Assembly: GCF_012932215.1 (NCBI RefSeq)
Contig: NZ_CP048788.1
Span: forward strand, 310,001 to 374,000
Length of the DNA stretch: 64,000 bases
Origin: Roseobacter ponti
GTDB lineage: Bacteria; Pseudomonadota; Alphaproteobacteria; Rhodobacterales; Rhodobacteraceae
Reading direction: 5' to 3'
Shown here: positions 8,630 through 17,631 of the stretch, piece after piece
Layout of the letters: each line of letters begins with the position of its first letter
How positions within the stretch are numbered: the stretch's first letter is position 1
Program-made: the position numbers and the translations under genes
The notes under the pieces: model-generated
The model's input: only the letters and a program-made list of their open reading frames with translations
The model's database searches: none
What the model was told of the DNA's origin: nothing

Positions 8630-9945
8630 TCCGTTTTGTAATGATGTTCTGTGCGGCACTCTTTCTGGCGGTGCCGGCAGGTGCTGCGGTCGAGATCAAA
8701 GAAGTGGAATCACCCGGTGGCCTCAAGGCCTGGCTGGTGGAGGACCATTCCATCCCTTTCGCTGCGCTGGAGATCCGGTTTCGCGGTGGCGCGTCGCTTG
8801 ATCTGCCGGGCAAACGCGGGGCCGTGAGCCTGATGACCTATCTGCTTGAAGAAGGAGCCGCGGACAAGGATGCCCGCGCCTTTGCGCGCGCCGCCGAAGA
8901 GCTTGCGACTACGCTGAGTTTTGACATCGGCGACGACGCATTGTCAGTGTCGGCCCGGTTTCTGACTGAGAACCGTGATGCCTCGGTGGCTCTGCTGAGA
9001 TCAGCGCTTCTGGAGCCGCGCTTTGACGAAGATGCGATTGAGCGGGTGCGGGGCCAGGTGATTTCGGGTATCCGGTCGGACGCCAAAGACCCCAATGACA
9101 TTGCCGGGCGCACGATGGATCAGATTGCTTTCGGCGATCATCCCTATGCGACGTCGCCCGACGGGACGGTGGAAAGCGTTGCGGCGCTGACACGGGATGA
9201 TCTGATTGCGGCACACGGGGCGGTCCTGGCCCGGGACCGCATCTACATCGGTGCGGTGGGTGACATCACCGAAGAGGAGCTCGCGGCGCTGATGGACACG
9301 CTTCTGGGTGATCTTCCGGAGGCCGGCGCTCCGATGCCGGAACGTGCGGAAGTCAGTATTCCGGGCGGTGTTACGGTTGTGCCCTTTGACACCCCGCAGT
9401 CTGTCGCGCTTTTCGGCCAGCCTGGCATTGCGCAGGACGATCCTGACTATTTCACCGCCATCGTTCTGAACCAGGTGCTGGGCGGCGGGTCTTTTGAGAG
9501 CCGGCTGATGACGGAAGTGCGTGAGAAACGCGGGCTGACCTATGGCGTCTATTCCTATCTGGTGCCCAAGGATCTGGCAGAGGTTTATTTCGGGTCGGTC
9601 AGCTCAGCCAATGACCGCATTGCGGAAGCCATCGATGTGATCCGGGACGAGTGGCGCAAAGCGGCGACAGAGGGTGTCACGGCAGAGGAACTGGCGGATG
9701 CCAAGACCTATATGACCGGTGCCTATCCGCTGCGGTTCGACGGCAACGGGCCGATTGCGCGGATCATGGTGGGCATGCAGATGCTGGGTCTGCCCGTGGA
9801 TTACATCGCAACGCGCAATGACCGCGTGGAAGCGGTGACACTCGAAGACGCAAAGCGCGTGGCCGGGGAACTCCTCGATCCCGACGGTCTGCATTTTGTG
9901 GTGGTGGGCCAGCCGGTCGGACTTGAGTCAACACCGGCAAACTGA
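8626..9945 (+). CDS. M16 family peptidase-like protein (zinc-less partner)
   Basis: 439 residues with a signal peptide (MIRFVMMFCAALFLAVPAGA). Both M16 domains are recognisable (GGLKAWLVEDHSIPFAALEI, LGGGSFESRLMTEVREKRGL with the conserved R/Y region TYGVYSYL). The HxxEH site is absent: the matching segment reads MTYLLEEGA. It therefore probably lacks metal catalysis and pairs with the upstream active subunit, as in mitochondrial processing peptidase-like pairs. The ATGA overlap with the preceding gene implies translational coupling and equal stoichiometry. Confidence 0.93.
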   Translation: MIRFVMMFCAALFLAVPAGAAVEIKEVESPGGLKAWLVEDHSIPFAALEIRFRGGASLDLPGKRGAVSLMTYLLEEGAADKDARAFARAAEELATTLSFDIGDDALSVSARFLTENRDASVALLRSALLEPRFDEDAIERVRGQVISGIRSDAKDPNDIAGRTMDQIAFGDHPYATSPDGTVESVAALTRDDLIAAHGAVLARDRIYIGAVGDITEEELAALMDTLLGDLPEAGAPMPERAEVSIPGGVTVVPFDTPQSVALFGQPGIAQDDPDYFTAIVLNQVLGGGSFESRLMTEVREKRGLTYGVYSYLVPKDLAEVYFGSVSSANDRIAEAIDVIRDEWRKAATEGVTAEELADAKTYMTGAYPLRFDGNGPIARIMVGMQMLGLPVDYIATRNDRVEAVTLEDAKRVAGELLDPDGLHFVVVGQPVGLESTPAN

Positions 9946-10023
9946 GCCCCTGTTAAAAGGAGGCGCTGACGCGCCACGTCATGTCCCCGGCCCTGTGCGG
10001 GCCGGGTGCTGTCGCGGAATACG

Positions 10024-10053
10024 CGTGTTTCGCGAACACGAGGCGTTGCGCCT
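10024..10053. terminator. Tandem hairpins between convergent genes, possible bidirectional terminator
   Basis: CGTGTT-TCGCG-AACACG (10024-10040) is a perfect 6-bp stem, followed directly by AGGCG-TTG-CGCCT (10041-10053). They sit in the 114-base gap between the M16 gene (stop 9945) and the aldehyde dehydrogenase gene (stop 10060, minus). No T-run follows on either strand, so intrinsic termination is uncertain. Confidence 0.35.
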
Positions 10054-10059
10054 TCAGCG

Positions 10060-12402
10060 TTATTCGCCGTAGGGGACCCAGATGTTCCTGATCTCCGTCG
10101 CGGCTTCGAGAAATGCGCGGCCCTGTCCTTCGGCACCGGACCAGTCGCGGGCCCGACCGTTGTTGACCCAGGTCCGCTTTAGGTTGGAGGCGGAGGCTTT
10201 CTCGACCGTTTCTGACAGCGCCACTTTGCCAAAGGACCAGACTGCATCGACATCCATATGACCGGCGAGCGGTTTTGCGAGGTCTGCCTGCGGACCCGTC
10301 AGGATATTGACCACACCGGCGGGCACGTCGGAGGTTTCGAGCACCTGGATGAAGTCCGTGGCGGCCAGCGGGAAAGGTTCGGAGGCGCTCAGGATGACCC
10401 GGTTGCCCATCGCAATTGCGGGCGCCATGCAGGAGATCAGCCCGAGCAGCGGCGCCTCAGACGGACAAAGAATGCCGATCACACCGACGGGTTCTTTCAT
10501 CGCAAGTGCGACGCCCCGGACCGGCACGCCGTGTATCTGGCCGTCGTATTTGTCGGCCCATGCAGCCCAGGTGAAAAGCCGGCTGATGGTTGTGCCGACT
10601 TCTTTTTCGCCCGATTTACCGCCCTGCATGTCATTCAGTCTGCGGGCAAAGTCATCTCTGCGTGCAGCGAGATTTTCCGCGATGTAATAGAGAATCTGTG
10701 CCCGGAGATGGCCCGTGGTACCGGACCACCCTTTTGCTGCATGAGCGGCCTCGACGGCGTTGCGGACATCTTTGCGCGCGGCCAGTGAGATATGGCCCAG
10801 CAGAGTGCCGGATTTGCCATGGACCGGGGCCGAATACCCCCCGTCAGGACGCGCCTGTTTCCCCCCGATATAGAGCTTGGCAGTCCGGTCAACGCTGTCG
10901 CCGCTCGGACCGCTGCCCTCGAAGGGGGCGATGTTTTTGAGGGCTTTTTCTTTGCCTTTGGGGCGCGTGTAGGACGCCAGGCCTTCCCAGCCGCCCTCCC
11001 GGCCGAAGCCACTTTCACGCACGCCGCCGAACCCTGCCGCTGCATCCATCATATTGGTACCGTTCACCCAGACGATGCCCGCAGCGAGCTTTGGCGCGAT
11101 ATCGAGCGCAAGATTGATGTTCTCGCTCCAGATGGTCGCGGCCAGCCCGTAGCGCGTGTTGTTGGCAATCGCTATGGCCTCGGCAGGTGTCCGGAAGGTA
11201 CAGGAGACCAGCACCGGCCCGAAAATCTCCTCCTGCATCAGCGTATCGGCCGGGTTAAGCCCGGTGATCAGCGTCGGGGGATAGAAACAGCCACCGGCAG
11301 GCAGAGCTCCTTTTGCGACATAGGTGTCGCCGGCTGTGTTACCCGCCACCAGAGAGGTGATTGTTCTGAGCTGCACCGGATCAACGATCGCGCCCACGTC
11401 GATGCTTTTGTCGAGCGGGCTGCCCAGACGCAGTTTGTCCATGCGGGCGCGCAGTCTGGCGTAAAAGGCATCGGCCACGGGCTCATGCACCAGCAGCCGG
11501 GAGCCCGCGCAGCAGACCTGGCCCTGATTGAACCAGATTGCATCCACCAGCCCTTCAACCGCTGAGTCAAGATCGGCGTCATCGAACACGATGTAGGGAG
11601 ATTTGCCTCCGAGCTCGAGTGTCAGCGCCTTGCCACTCCCTGCGGTGGACTCGCGGATCTTCCGACCGACGGCGGTGGACCCTGTGAAAGCCACTTTGTC
11701 GACCTCGGCGGCCACGATCATCTCGCCCACAGCGCCGTTACCGGTGACGATATTCACCACGCCTTCCGGCAGGCCCGCCTCGCGGCAGATATCGGCAAAG
11801 AGCAGTGCGGTGAGGGGCGTGTATTCTGCGGGTTTGAGCACAACGGTATTGCCCGTCGCAAGCGCCGGCGCGATTTTCCAGGCGAGCATGAGTAGTGGGA
11901 AGTTCCACGGGATGACCTGGCCGCAGACACCGAGCGCGCGACGGTCCGGCAACTCGTCTTCCATCAGCTGCGCCATGCCGGCGTGAAAGTAAAAATGTCT
12001 CTGGACCAGAGGAATATCGATGTCACGGCTTTCCCGGATCGGTTTGCCGTTGTCCATCGTCTCCAGCACGGCAAAAAGCCTGCTGTGTTTCTGCAGGAGC
12101 CGGGCAAGAGCATAGAGCGCTTTTGCCCGGGCGTGGCCACCGGCCTTTTCCCAGCCCGGCTGCGCCCGACGGGCGGCGGCCACGGCGGCATCCACATCTT
12201 TCTGCGTGCCCTGGCTTACCCGCGCCAGCACCTCGCCCGTAGCCGGGTTTCGGGTCTCGAAGGTTTTGCCGGGGCCGGTGAAGGCACCATTGATGTAGTG
12301 GCCGAATTTGCCTTTATGCGCCGCCACCCAGGCCAGCGCCTGATCCGGGCTTTCAGGGGCTGCGCCATAGTCCATTGTTTCAAAGATTTCGGAGACGGTC
12401 AT
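10060..12402 (-). CDS. ALDH16-type aldehyde dehydrogenase (catalytic plus pseudo-ALDH domain)
   Basis: 780 residues, much longer than ordinary ~490-residue aldehyde dehydrogenases. Residues ~1-500 form a complete catalytic ALDH: PWNFPL (Asn167), LELGGKSP (Glu263), GQVCCAG (catalytic Cys297), EEIFGPV. Residues ~520-780 form a second ALDH-like domain (KLYIGGKQARPDGGYSAP, then PVGVIGILCPSEAPLLGL) without the Glu and Cys motifs. This one-and-a-half architecture is that of the ALDH16 superfamily, whose bacterial members retain the Cys. It lies 24 bases after deoC, so oxidation of deoxyribose-derived acetaldehyde is the likely job (inference). NAD(P)-dependent and cytosolic. Confidence 0.9.
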   Translation of the reverse strand: MTVSEIFETMDYGAAPESPDQALAWVAAHKGKFGHYINGAFTGPGKTFETRNPATGEVLARVSQGTQKDVDAAVAAARRAQPGWEKAGGHARAKALYALARLLQKHSRLFAVLETMDNGKPIRESRDIDIPLVQRHFYFHAGMAQLMEDELPDRRALGVCGQVIPWNFPLLMLAWKIAPALATGNTVVLKPAEYTPLTALLFADICREAGLPEGVVNIVTGNGAVGEMIVAAEVDKVAFTGSTAVGRKIRESTAGSGKALTLELGGKSPYIVFDDADLDSAVEGLVDAIWFNQGQVCCAGSRLLVHEPVADAFYARLRARMDKLRLGSPLDKSIDVGAIVDPVQLRTITSLVAGNTAGDTYVAKGALPAGGCFYPPTLITGLNPADTLMQEEIFGPVLVSCTFRTPAEAIAIANNTRYGLAATIWSENINLALDIAPKLAAGIVWVNGTNMMDAAAGFGGVRESGFGREGGWEGLASYTRPKGKEKALKNIAPFEGSGPSGDSVDRTAKLYIGGKQARPDGGYSAPVHGKSGTLLGHISLAARKDVRNAVEAAHAAKGWSGTTGHLRAQILYYIAENLAARRDDFARRLNDMQGGKSGEKEVGTTISRLFTWAAWADKYDGQIHGVPVRGVALAMKEPVGVIGILCPSEAPLLGLISCMAPAIAMGNRVILSASEPFPLAATDFIQVLETSDVPAGVVNILTGPQADLAKPLAGHMDVDAVWSFGKVALSETVEKASASNLKRTWVNNGRARDWSGAEGQGRAFLEAATEIRNIWVPYGE

Positions 12403-12426
12403 GTGCCGGTCCTTTCGCAGAATGGG

Positions 12427-13431
12427 TCAGCTGGTGGCGTGGCGGTATCCGGCAGAGTAGTTGCCGGTGACATGGTGCTCGAGCTGGCGTTCAATGTCGT
12501 TGAGCAGTGACGAGGCACCAAAGCGGAAGAGGTCAGGCCTGAGCCATCTGTCGCCGAGTTCCTCTTTCATCATCGCCAGATAGGTGATCGCGTCTTTGGC
12601 TTTGGAAATGCCGCCGGCGGGTTTGTAGCCCACCCGGTATCCGGTGCGTTCAAAATAATCACGGATGGCGCGGATCATCACCAGGGTCACGGGCAGGGTG
12701 GCATTGACGCTCTCCTTACCGGTGGAGGTTTTGATGAAATCGGCCCCCGCCATCATGCAGACGACAGACGCACGGGCGACGTTGCGCAGAGAGCCGAGCT
12801 CTCCGGTGGCAAGGATGGCTTTGACATGGGCCTCGCCGCAGGCTGCTCGCATCTGCTGCATTTCTTCGTAAAGTGCGGTCCAGTTGCCGGTCAGAACATG
12901 ACGACGCGAAATCACGATGTCGATCTCTGCGGCGCCGGCTTTGACGCTTTCGCTGATCTCGGCCAGCCGCAGGTGCAGTGGCGAGAGGCCGGCAGGAAAT
13001 CCGGTGCTGACCGCCGCGACCGGAATGCCGCTGCCGTCGAGCGCGCGGACGGCGGCCGGGATCATCTCGTGATAAACACATACGGCCCCCGTCGTGATCG
13101 GCGGCATCCCAAGTGCGTCGAGCAGGTTCTGTGAAACCGGGTGGCGCGCTTTGGCGCAAAGGCGTTCAACGCGGCGTTCAGTATCATCGCCCGACAGCGT
13201 GGTCAGATCAATGCAGGTCACCGCCCGCAACAGCCAGGCGGCCTGATGGTCTTTTTTTACCGACCGGCGGGCAGGCAGCTGTGCTGTGCGGCGCTCAATC
13301 GCCGAGGTGTTTGCCTGCACCCCGCGGACCCAGTCCATATCATGCGGCATGCCCGGGTTCCGGGTGTCTGCCACCTGCGGCAGCTGATCGCGGGCTGTGT
13401 CTGTCGTGTGTTCTGTGCTTTGGCTGAGCAT
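12427..13431 (-). CDS. deoC: Deoxyribose-phosphate aldolase
   Basis: 334 residues. Cleaves 2-deoxyribose 5-phosphate to acetaldehyde and glyceraldehyde 3-phosphate. Class I aldolase features: ITCIDLTTL-type N-terminus (AVTCIDLTTL), EIDIVISRRHVL, VKAILATGELGS and the Schiff-base region GYKPAGGISK, with FIKTSTGK upstream. It resembles the longer DeoC type with an ~80-residue N-terminal extension. The ATG at 13431 (MLSQSTEH) is preceded by GGGGA 9 bases upstream. The frame stays open to 13524 but without better support. First gene of a probable two-gene operon with the ALDH16-type enzyme. Confidence 0.94.
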   Translation of the reverse strand: MLSQSTEHTTDTARDQLPQVADTRNPGMPHDMDWVRGVQANTSAIERRTAQLPARRSVKKDHQAAWLLRAVTCIDLTTLSGDDTERRVERLCAKARHPVSQNLLDALGMPPITTGAVCVYHEMIPAAVRALDGSGIPVAAVSTGFPAGLSPLHLRLAEISESVKAGAAEIDIVISRRHVLTGNWTALYEEMQQMRAACGEAHVKAILATGELGSLRNVARASVVCMMAGADFIKTSTGKESVNATLPVTLVMIRAIRDYFERTGYRVGYKPAGGISKAKDAITYLAMMKEELGDRWLRPDLFRFGASSLLNDIERQLEHHVTGNYSAGYRHATS

Positions 13432-13627
13432 GAGCAGATCCCCGTTCGCGGTGCAGGGCAAAGTCGCATGACAACCGGGTCTTGGCAATAAGCCGGACCG
13501 GTTATCACCCGGCGTCACAGACATGATTCCCGCTGATCTGAGCGCCTGGTAACAAGGGTGAAAACGGCCGCCTTTGCCTCAAAACGGGCATTCAGACCCC
13601 GTCAGGCATGAATCCGCCTGTTGTATT

Positions 13628-13678
13628 TGCGAATTATTCGCATTTTCATTGACCTTTTGCGAATGGCTCTCATATTCA
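13628..13678 (+). promoter_or_regulatory. Probable metal-responsive (Fur/Mur/Zur-type) operator and promoter
   Basis: TGCGAATTATTCGCA at 13628-13642 is a perfect 7-1-7 palindrome. The half-site TGCGAAT recurs at 13658-13664, exactly 30 bases downstream, followed by ATATTCA at 13672-13678. A possible promoter is TTGACC (13649-13654) with an AT-rich -10 near 13673 (TATTCA). Placement just upstream of a metal ABC importer points to a Fur-family repressor. Which metal and which regulator (Mur for Mn, Zur for Zn) is not decided by the sequence. The rest of the 13432-13707 gap shows nothing recognisable. Confidence 0.6.
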
Positions 13679-13707
13679 ATTACATGACTGACTTTGGGAA
13701 ACCCCGG

Positions 13708-14697
13708 ATGACGCGCGCGCATTCACTCCAGAAACTGACCCGGCGCGGGCTGCTTGGCAGCGCTGCGGGCGCGCTTGCTCTGACGGTAAGCGCACCTGTA
13801 CTGCGCGCCGCAGCACCGCTGAATATTGTGGCCACGACGGGCATGATCGCTGATACGGCACAGCGCATCGGTGGTGATCTTGTGGCGGTACGCGGGTTGA
13901 TGGGCCCGGGCGTTGACCCGCACGGTTACCGCCAGACACGCAGTGATATCGTTGCCATGACGCGTGCGGATGCAGTGCTCTGGCACGGGCTTTATCTGGA
14001 AGCGCAGATGGAGAGTTTTCTCGCGGATCTGGCCCGCAAGGTGCCGGTGTTTGCCGTTGCCGAAGCCGTGCCACAGGAGAAACTCCTGAGCCATGCCGAC
14101 TATGACGGGCGCTATGATCCGCATGTCTGGATGGATCCCCTGCTCTGGCAGGACGTTACCCTTGAAATCACCAGAGCGCTGTCCTCGCTTCAGCCGGAGA
14201 GCACAGATGCTTTTGCGCGCAATGCGGAAGAATTCCTCGGGGAACTGGATGCGCTGAGCGCCTATGCGGTCACCCATCTGTCCGCAGTCCCGCAGGAAAA
14301 ACGCGTTCTCGTGACGGCACATGATGCTTTTGGCTATTTCGGTGCGGCCTACGGGTTTGAAGTCGTGGGCATTCAGGGCATCTCGACCGACAGTGAAGCA
14401 GGTCTGAACCGCATTTCCGAACTGGTCAGTTTTCTGGTCACGCGCGGCATCGGTGCCGTGTTTGTTGAAACCTCGGTTTCTGACCGGAATATTCGTGCGC
14501 TGATTGAAGGTGCTGCGGCACAGGGCCATGATGTGACCATCGCTGGCGCTCTTTTCAGCGATGCGATGGGCCAGGAGGGAACCTACGAAGGGACTTACCC
14601 CGGCATGATTGACCACAACGTAACGACTATTGCAGCCGCGCTGGGAGCAGAAGTGCCCGATCGCGGGCGGCTTGGCAAACTTGCGGTGGGAAGCTGA
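13708..14697 (+). CDS. Metal ABC transporter substrate-binding protein (TroA/SitA/ZnuA family)
   Basis: About 329 residues. It has a Tat-like signal (LTRRGLLGSAAGALALTVSA) and then a cluster A-I metal-binding fold: LNIVATTGMIADTAQRIGGD, GVDPHGYRQTRSD (first His ligand), YDPHVWMD (second His), VTAHDAFGYF (third His) and a late Glu/Asp in VFVETSVSD. There is no long His-rich loop of the ZnuA kind, and two permeases follow, so a Mn/Fe SitABCD-type system fits better than zinc (inference). Start: ATG 13708 has GGGAA 7 bases upstream and lies after the promoter; ATG 13684 is an alternative. Confidence 0.9.
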   Translation: MTRAHSLQKLTRRGLLGSAAGALALTVSAPVLRAAAPLNIVATTGMIADTAQRIGGDLVAVRGLMGPGVDPHGYRQTRSDIVAMTRADAVLWHGLYLEAQMESFLADLARKVPVFAVAEAVPQEKLLSHADYDGRYDPHVWMDPLLWQDVTLEITRALSSLQPESTDAFARNAEEFLGELDALSAYAVTHLSAVPQEKRVLVTAHDAFGYFGAAYGFEVVGIQGISTDSEAGLNRISELVSFLVTRGIGAVFVETSVSDRNIRALIEGAAAQGHDVTIAGALFSDAMGQEGTYEGTYPGMIDHNVTTIAAALGAEVPDRGRLGKLAVGS

Positions 14698-14698
14698 T

Positions 14699-15505
14699 AT
14701 GAGCCTTCATCTTGCAACACGAAACGGAACACCGGCCGCGTCGGACGTGCAGCGCAAAAGCCCGCTGGCGGTCCGTGGCCTGACGGTTTCCTACGGTCAG
14801 AAACCGGCCGTCTTTTCGGTCGACATGACCGTCGTGCGCGGCTCTATGACGGCCATTATCGGCCCCAACGGCGCTGGTAAATCGACCCTGCTGAAGGCTG
14901 CCCTTGGCATTCTCAAACCTCTGGCGGGCATGACCACGGTTTTCGGCGACCCTGTGAGCGACGCGCGAGACCGCATTGCTTATGTTCCGCAACGTGCTTC
15001 TGTCGACTGGGATTTTCCGACGCGCGTCATCGATGTGGTGCTGATGGGGCTTTATCCGAAGCTCGGCCTGCTGGGGCGGGTACGCAAAACTCATCGCGAG
15101 CAGGCGATGGCCTGTCTGGAACGCGTCGGCATGCAGGATTTTGCCGCGCGGCAGATCGGTCAGCTTTCAGGCGGCCAGCAGCAGCGGGTGTTTCTTGCCC
15201 GTGCTCTTGTGCAGGATGCTGACCTTTATCTGCTGGATGAGCCCTTCGCCGGTGTGGATGCAGCCACCGAGAAGGCCATTATCGTCGTGCTTAAATCTCT
15301 GCGGGACGCGGGCAAAACCGTTGTTGCAGTGCATCATGACCTGAGCACCGTGACCGAATATTTCGACCATGTTTTCATGATCAATACGCGGCGGATTGCT
15401 GAAGGAACGGTCGAAGATGCCTTCACCTCCGAAAATCTGCAATACACCTATGGCGGACGTCTCGGCGTTGCACAGACCGAGCAGCTGAGCGGGACGCTCG
15501 GCTGA
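14699..15505 (+). CDS. Metal ABC transporter ATP-binding protein
   Basis: 268 residues, cytosolic ATPase of the importer. Walker A GPNGAGKST, Q-loop in AYVPQRASVDWDFP, signature LSGGQQQR, Walker B LYLLDEPFAGVD and switch His VAVHHDL are all intact. VDWDFPTRVIDVVLMGLY is typical of Mn/Zn-type ATPases. The ATG at 14699 lies one base after the TGA of the binding-protein gene, so the two are translationally coupled. The upstream in-frame codon at 14630 would overlap the previous gene and is not needed. Confidence 0.95.
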   Translation: MSLHLATRNGTPAASDVQRKSPLAVRGLTVSYGQKPAVFSVDMTVVRGSMTAIIGPNGAGKSTLLKAALGILKPLAGMTTVFGDPVSDARDRIAYVPQRASVDWDFPTRVIDVVLMGLYPKLGLLGRVRKTHREQAMACLERVGMQDFAARQIGQLSGGQQQRVFLARALVQDADLYLLDEPFAGVDAATEKAIIVVLKSLRDAGKTVVAVHHDLSTVTEYFDHVFMINTRRIAEGTVEDAFTSENLQYTYGGRLGVAQTEQLSGTLG

Positions 15506-15508
15506 GCC

Positions 15509-16714
15509 ATGATCACCGACGCGCTGCTCCTGCAACTGGGGTACAATGCGAGCCTGGTGACGCTGGGTGCGACGCTTCTGGGAATGGCGGCGGGCGTGGG
15601 CGGGACGTTTCTTTTCCTGCGCAAACGCGCCCTCGTGAGCGATGCGATTTCACATGCCACTCTGCCCGGTGTCGCGCTGGCCTTTATCGTTATGGTCAGT
15701 CTGGGGGGCGACGGGCGCAGCCTTGTCGGTCTGCTGGCCGGGGCTGCGGGGTCTGCCGCACTTGGTCTGCTGATTGTCTCCTGGCTCAGCACCCGGACAC
15801 GGCTTGCAGAGGATGCAGCGATCGGCGCGGTTCTGTCGGTGTTTTTCGGGCTCGGCGTGGTGTTGCTGACCGTGATCCAGAGCATGCGCTCGGGTCAGCA
15901 GGCGGGGCTGGAAGGGTTTCTGCTGGGCTCCACAGCCGGGATGCTGCGCTCTGACGCAGTGATTATAGCAGTGTCTGCGGCTCTGACGCTGGCGCTTGTT
16001 CTGCTGCTGCGCCGCCCGCTGACGCTTGCGTCTTTTGATCCGGGGTTTGCCACGGCAACCGGCCAGAACACGGCGCGTACGGATCTTGCGATGATGGGCA
16101 TTGTGCTTGCGGTGACGGTGGTCGGGCTCAAGATCGTGGGCCTTATTCTGATCGTGGCGTTGCTGATTATTCCACCCGTCACGGCCCGGTTCTGGACCGA
16201 GCGCACTGACCGGGTGGTGCTGGTTTCAGGACTTATCGGCGGGCTTTCTGCCTATATCGGTGCGGCGCTTTCAGCGGCACTTCCCGATCTGCCCACCGGC
16301 CCGATTATTGTGCTGGCGGGGTTTGCGTTTTTCGTGATCTCTCTCATTCTGGCGCCCCGCCGCGGGGTACTTGCGGCCTGGGTGCACCACCGCGCCTTTC
16401 AGAAAAGCGTGCATCTGCGGCAGGGTCTTCTGGCCCTGGCGCAGGGACAGCCCATCTACGAGCCGCTGACGCTGCGGCTGTTGCGGCGCGAGGGCTGGGC
16501 ACTGCCGGACGGTGTTGCAACAGACGAAGGCCGGGGGCGGGCTGCGCGGGCACTTCTGGACGAGACCCGCTGGCAGATCATCCGCCGTGATCCGTCCTTT
16601 GAGGCAGCCGCCGCGCATTATGACGGGCTGACCCCCATTGAACGGGTGCTGACCGCCGATCAGATCGCTGAGGTCGACACAAGGCTGCCCTCGGCGCGCG
16701 TGGTTGCGCCATGA
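15509..16714 (+). CDS. Metal ABC transporter permease with cytosolic C-terminal extension
   Basis: 401 residues. Residues ~1-290 are an ABC-3 family integral membrane permease with 8-9 hydrophobic helices (RKRALVSDAISHATLPGVAL, IGAVLSVFFGLGVVLLT, VALLIIPPVTARFWT). The last ~110 residues are soluble and rich in Arg and Ala (LTLRLLRREGWALPDGVATD). This tail resembles the extension of TroC/SitC-type permeases, where it looks winged-helix-like. It starts 3 bases after the ATPase stop and overlaps the second permease by ATGA. Confidence 0.93.
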   Translation: MITDALLLQLGYNASLVTLGATLLGMAAGVGGTFLFLRKRALVSDAISHATLPGVALAFIVMVSLGGDGRSLVGLLAGAAGSAALGLLIVSWLSTRTRLAEDAAIGAVLSVFFGLGVVLLTVIQSMRSGQQAGLEGFLLGSTAGMLRSDAVIIAVSAALTLALVLLLRRPLTLASFDPGFATATGQNTARTDLAMMGIVLAVTVVGLKIVGLILIVALLIIPPVTARFWTERTDRVVLVSGLIGGLSAYIGAALSAALPDLPTGPIIVLAGFAFFVISLILAPRRGVLAAWVHHRAFQKSVHLRQGLLALAQGQPIYEPLTLRLLRREGWALPDGVATDEGRGRAARALLDETRWQIIRRDPSFEAAAAHYDGLTPIERVLTADQIAEVDTRLPSARVVAP

Positions 16715-17631
16715 TGGGCGCCGAATTCGTCTCGCTCTCGCTGCCGCCGGTGATCATCGGTATCTGCGTGGCAGTGGCCTGTGCTCTGCCCGGTAACTTT
16801 CTGGTGCTGCGGCGCCAGGCGCTGATCGGGGACGCGATCAGCCATGTGGTTCTGCCGGGGATCGTCGTGGCCTTTCTGCTGACCGGGGCGGTCTCGACGT
16901 GGCCCATGCTGCTGGGCGCGGCAGGTGCCGCAGTGCTGGCTGTTGCGGCAATCGAGACCATCCGTCGTGTGGGGCGCATTGAACCCGGCGCGGCCATGGG
17001 TGTCGTCTTTACCACGATGTTCGCGGGCGGGGTGTTGCTGCTGGAGCAGTCCGATACCTCCTCTGTGCATCTCGATGTGGAACACGCACTCTACGGTAAC
17101 CTGGAAAGCCTGATCTGGCTGGATGCCAGCGGCTGGGGCTCGCTGCTCGACCCGGACGCTCTGGCAGGGCTGCCGGTGGAGCTTGTGCGTATGGCCGCAA
17201 CACTTGCCGGTGTGATCCTCTTTATGTTTGTGTTCTGGCGTCCGTTGAAAATCTCGACCTTCGACGAAGGGTTCGCGCAGACCATGGGCATGCGCACCGG
17301 CGCTCTGGGTCTCGCGCTTGTGATCGTTTCCGCCATCGCGGCGGTCGCGGCCTTTGATGCGGTAGGCAGCATTATCGTGATCGCCATGTTCATCTGTCCG
17401 CCGGCTGCCGCCCGGATGATGACAAACAGGCTTGAACGGCAGGTGGCCTGGTCGGTGCTTTTTGCGGTGATTGCTGCTGTCGCGGGCTATGTAATCGCGG
17501 GCTACGGTCCGGTCTGGATGGGTTTTGCCGCCTCTGTTTCGGCAGCGGGCATGATTGCCACCCTCTCCGGCGTGATCCTTGGCCTTGCGGCAGCTCTGGG
17601 CCCGCACCGCAGGCGCGGGGGCACGGCCTAG
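16711..17631 (+). CDS. Metal ABC transporter permease, second subunit
   Basis: 306 residues, ABC-3 family permease of normal length without the tail of its neighbour. Conserved segments include RRQALIGDAISHVVLPGIVV, GAAMGVVFTTMFAGGVLLL and VIAMFICPPAAARMM. Having two different permeases is typical of TroABCD/SitABCD Mn/Fe importers and argues against a simple ZnuABC system. The gene ends in TAG at 17629-17631, which overlaps the TAG stop of the convergent uraH gene through a shared CTAG. Confidence 0.93.
   Translation: MMGAEFVSLSLPPVIIGICVAVACALPGNFLVLRRQALIGDAISHVVLPGIVVAFLLTGAVSTWPMLLGAAGAAVLAVAAIETIRRVGRIEPGAAMGVVFTTMFAGGVLLLEQSDTSSVHLDVEHALYGNLESLIWLDASGWGSLLDPDALAGLPVELVRMAATLAGVILFMFVFWRPLKISTFDEGFAQTMGMRTGALGLALVIVSAIAAVAAFDAVGSIIVIAMFICPPAAARMMTNRLERQVAWSVLFAVIAAVAGYVIAGYGPVWMGFAASVSAAGMIATLSGVILGLAAALGPHRRRGGTA

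Noticed and set aside
13432-13627. Possible riboswitch before the metal importer
   Set aside because: The conserved loops of Mn (yybP-ykoY type) riboswitches are not visible, and the palindromic operator explains metal control better.
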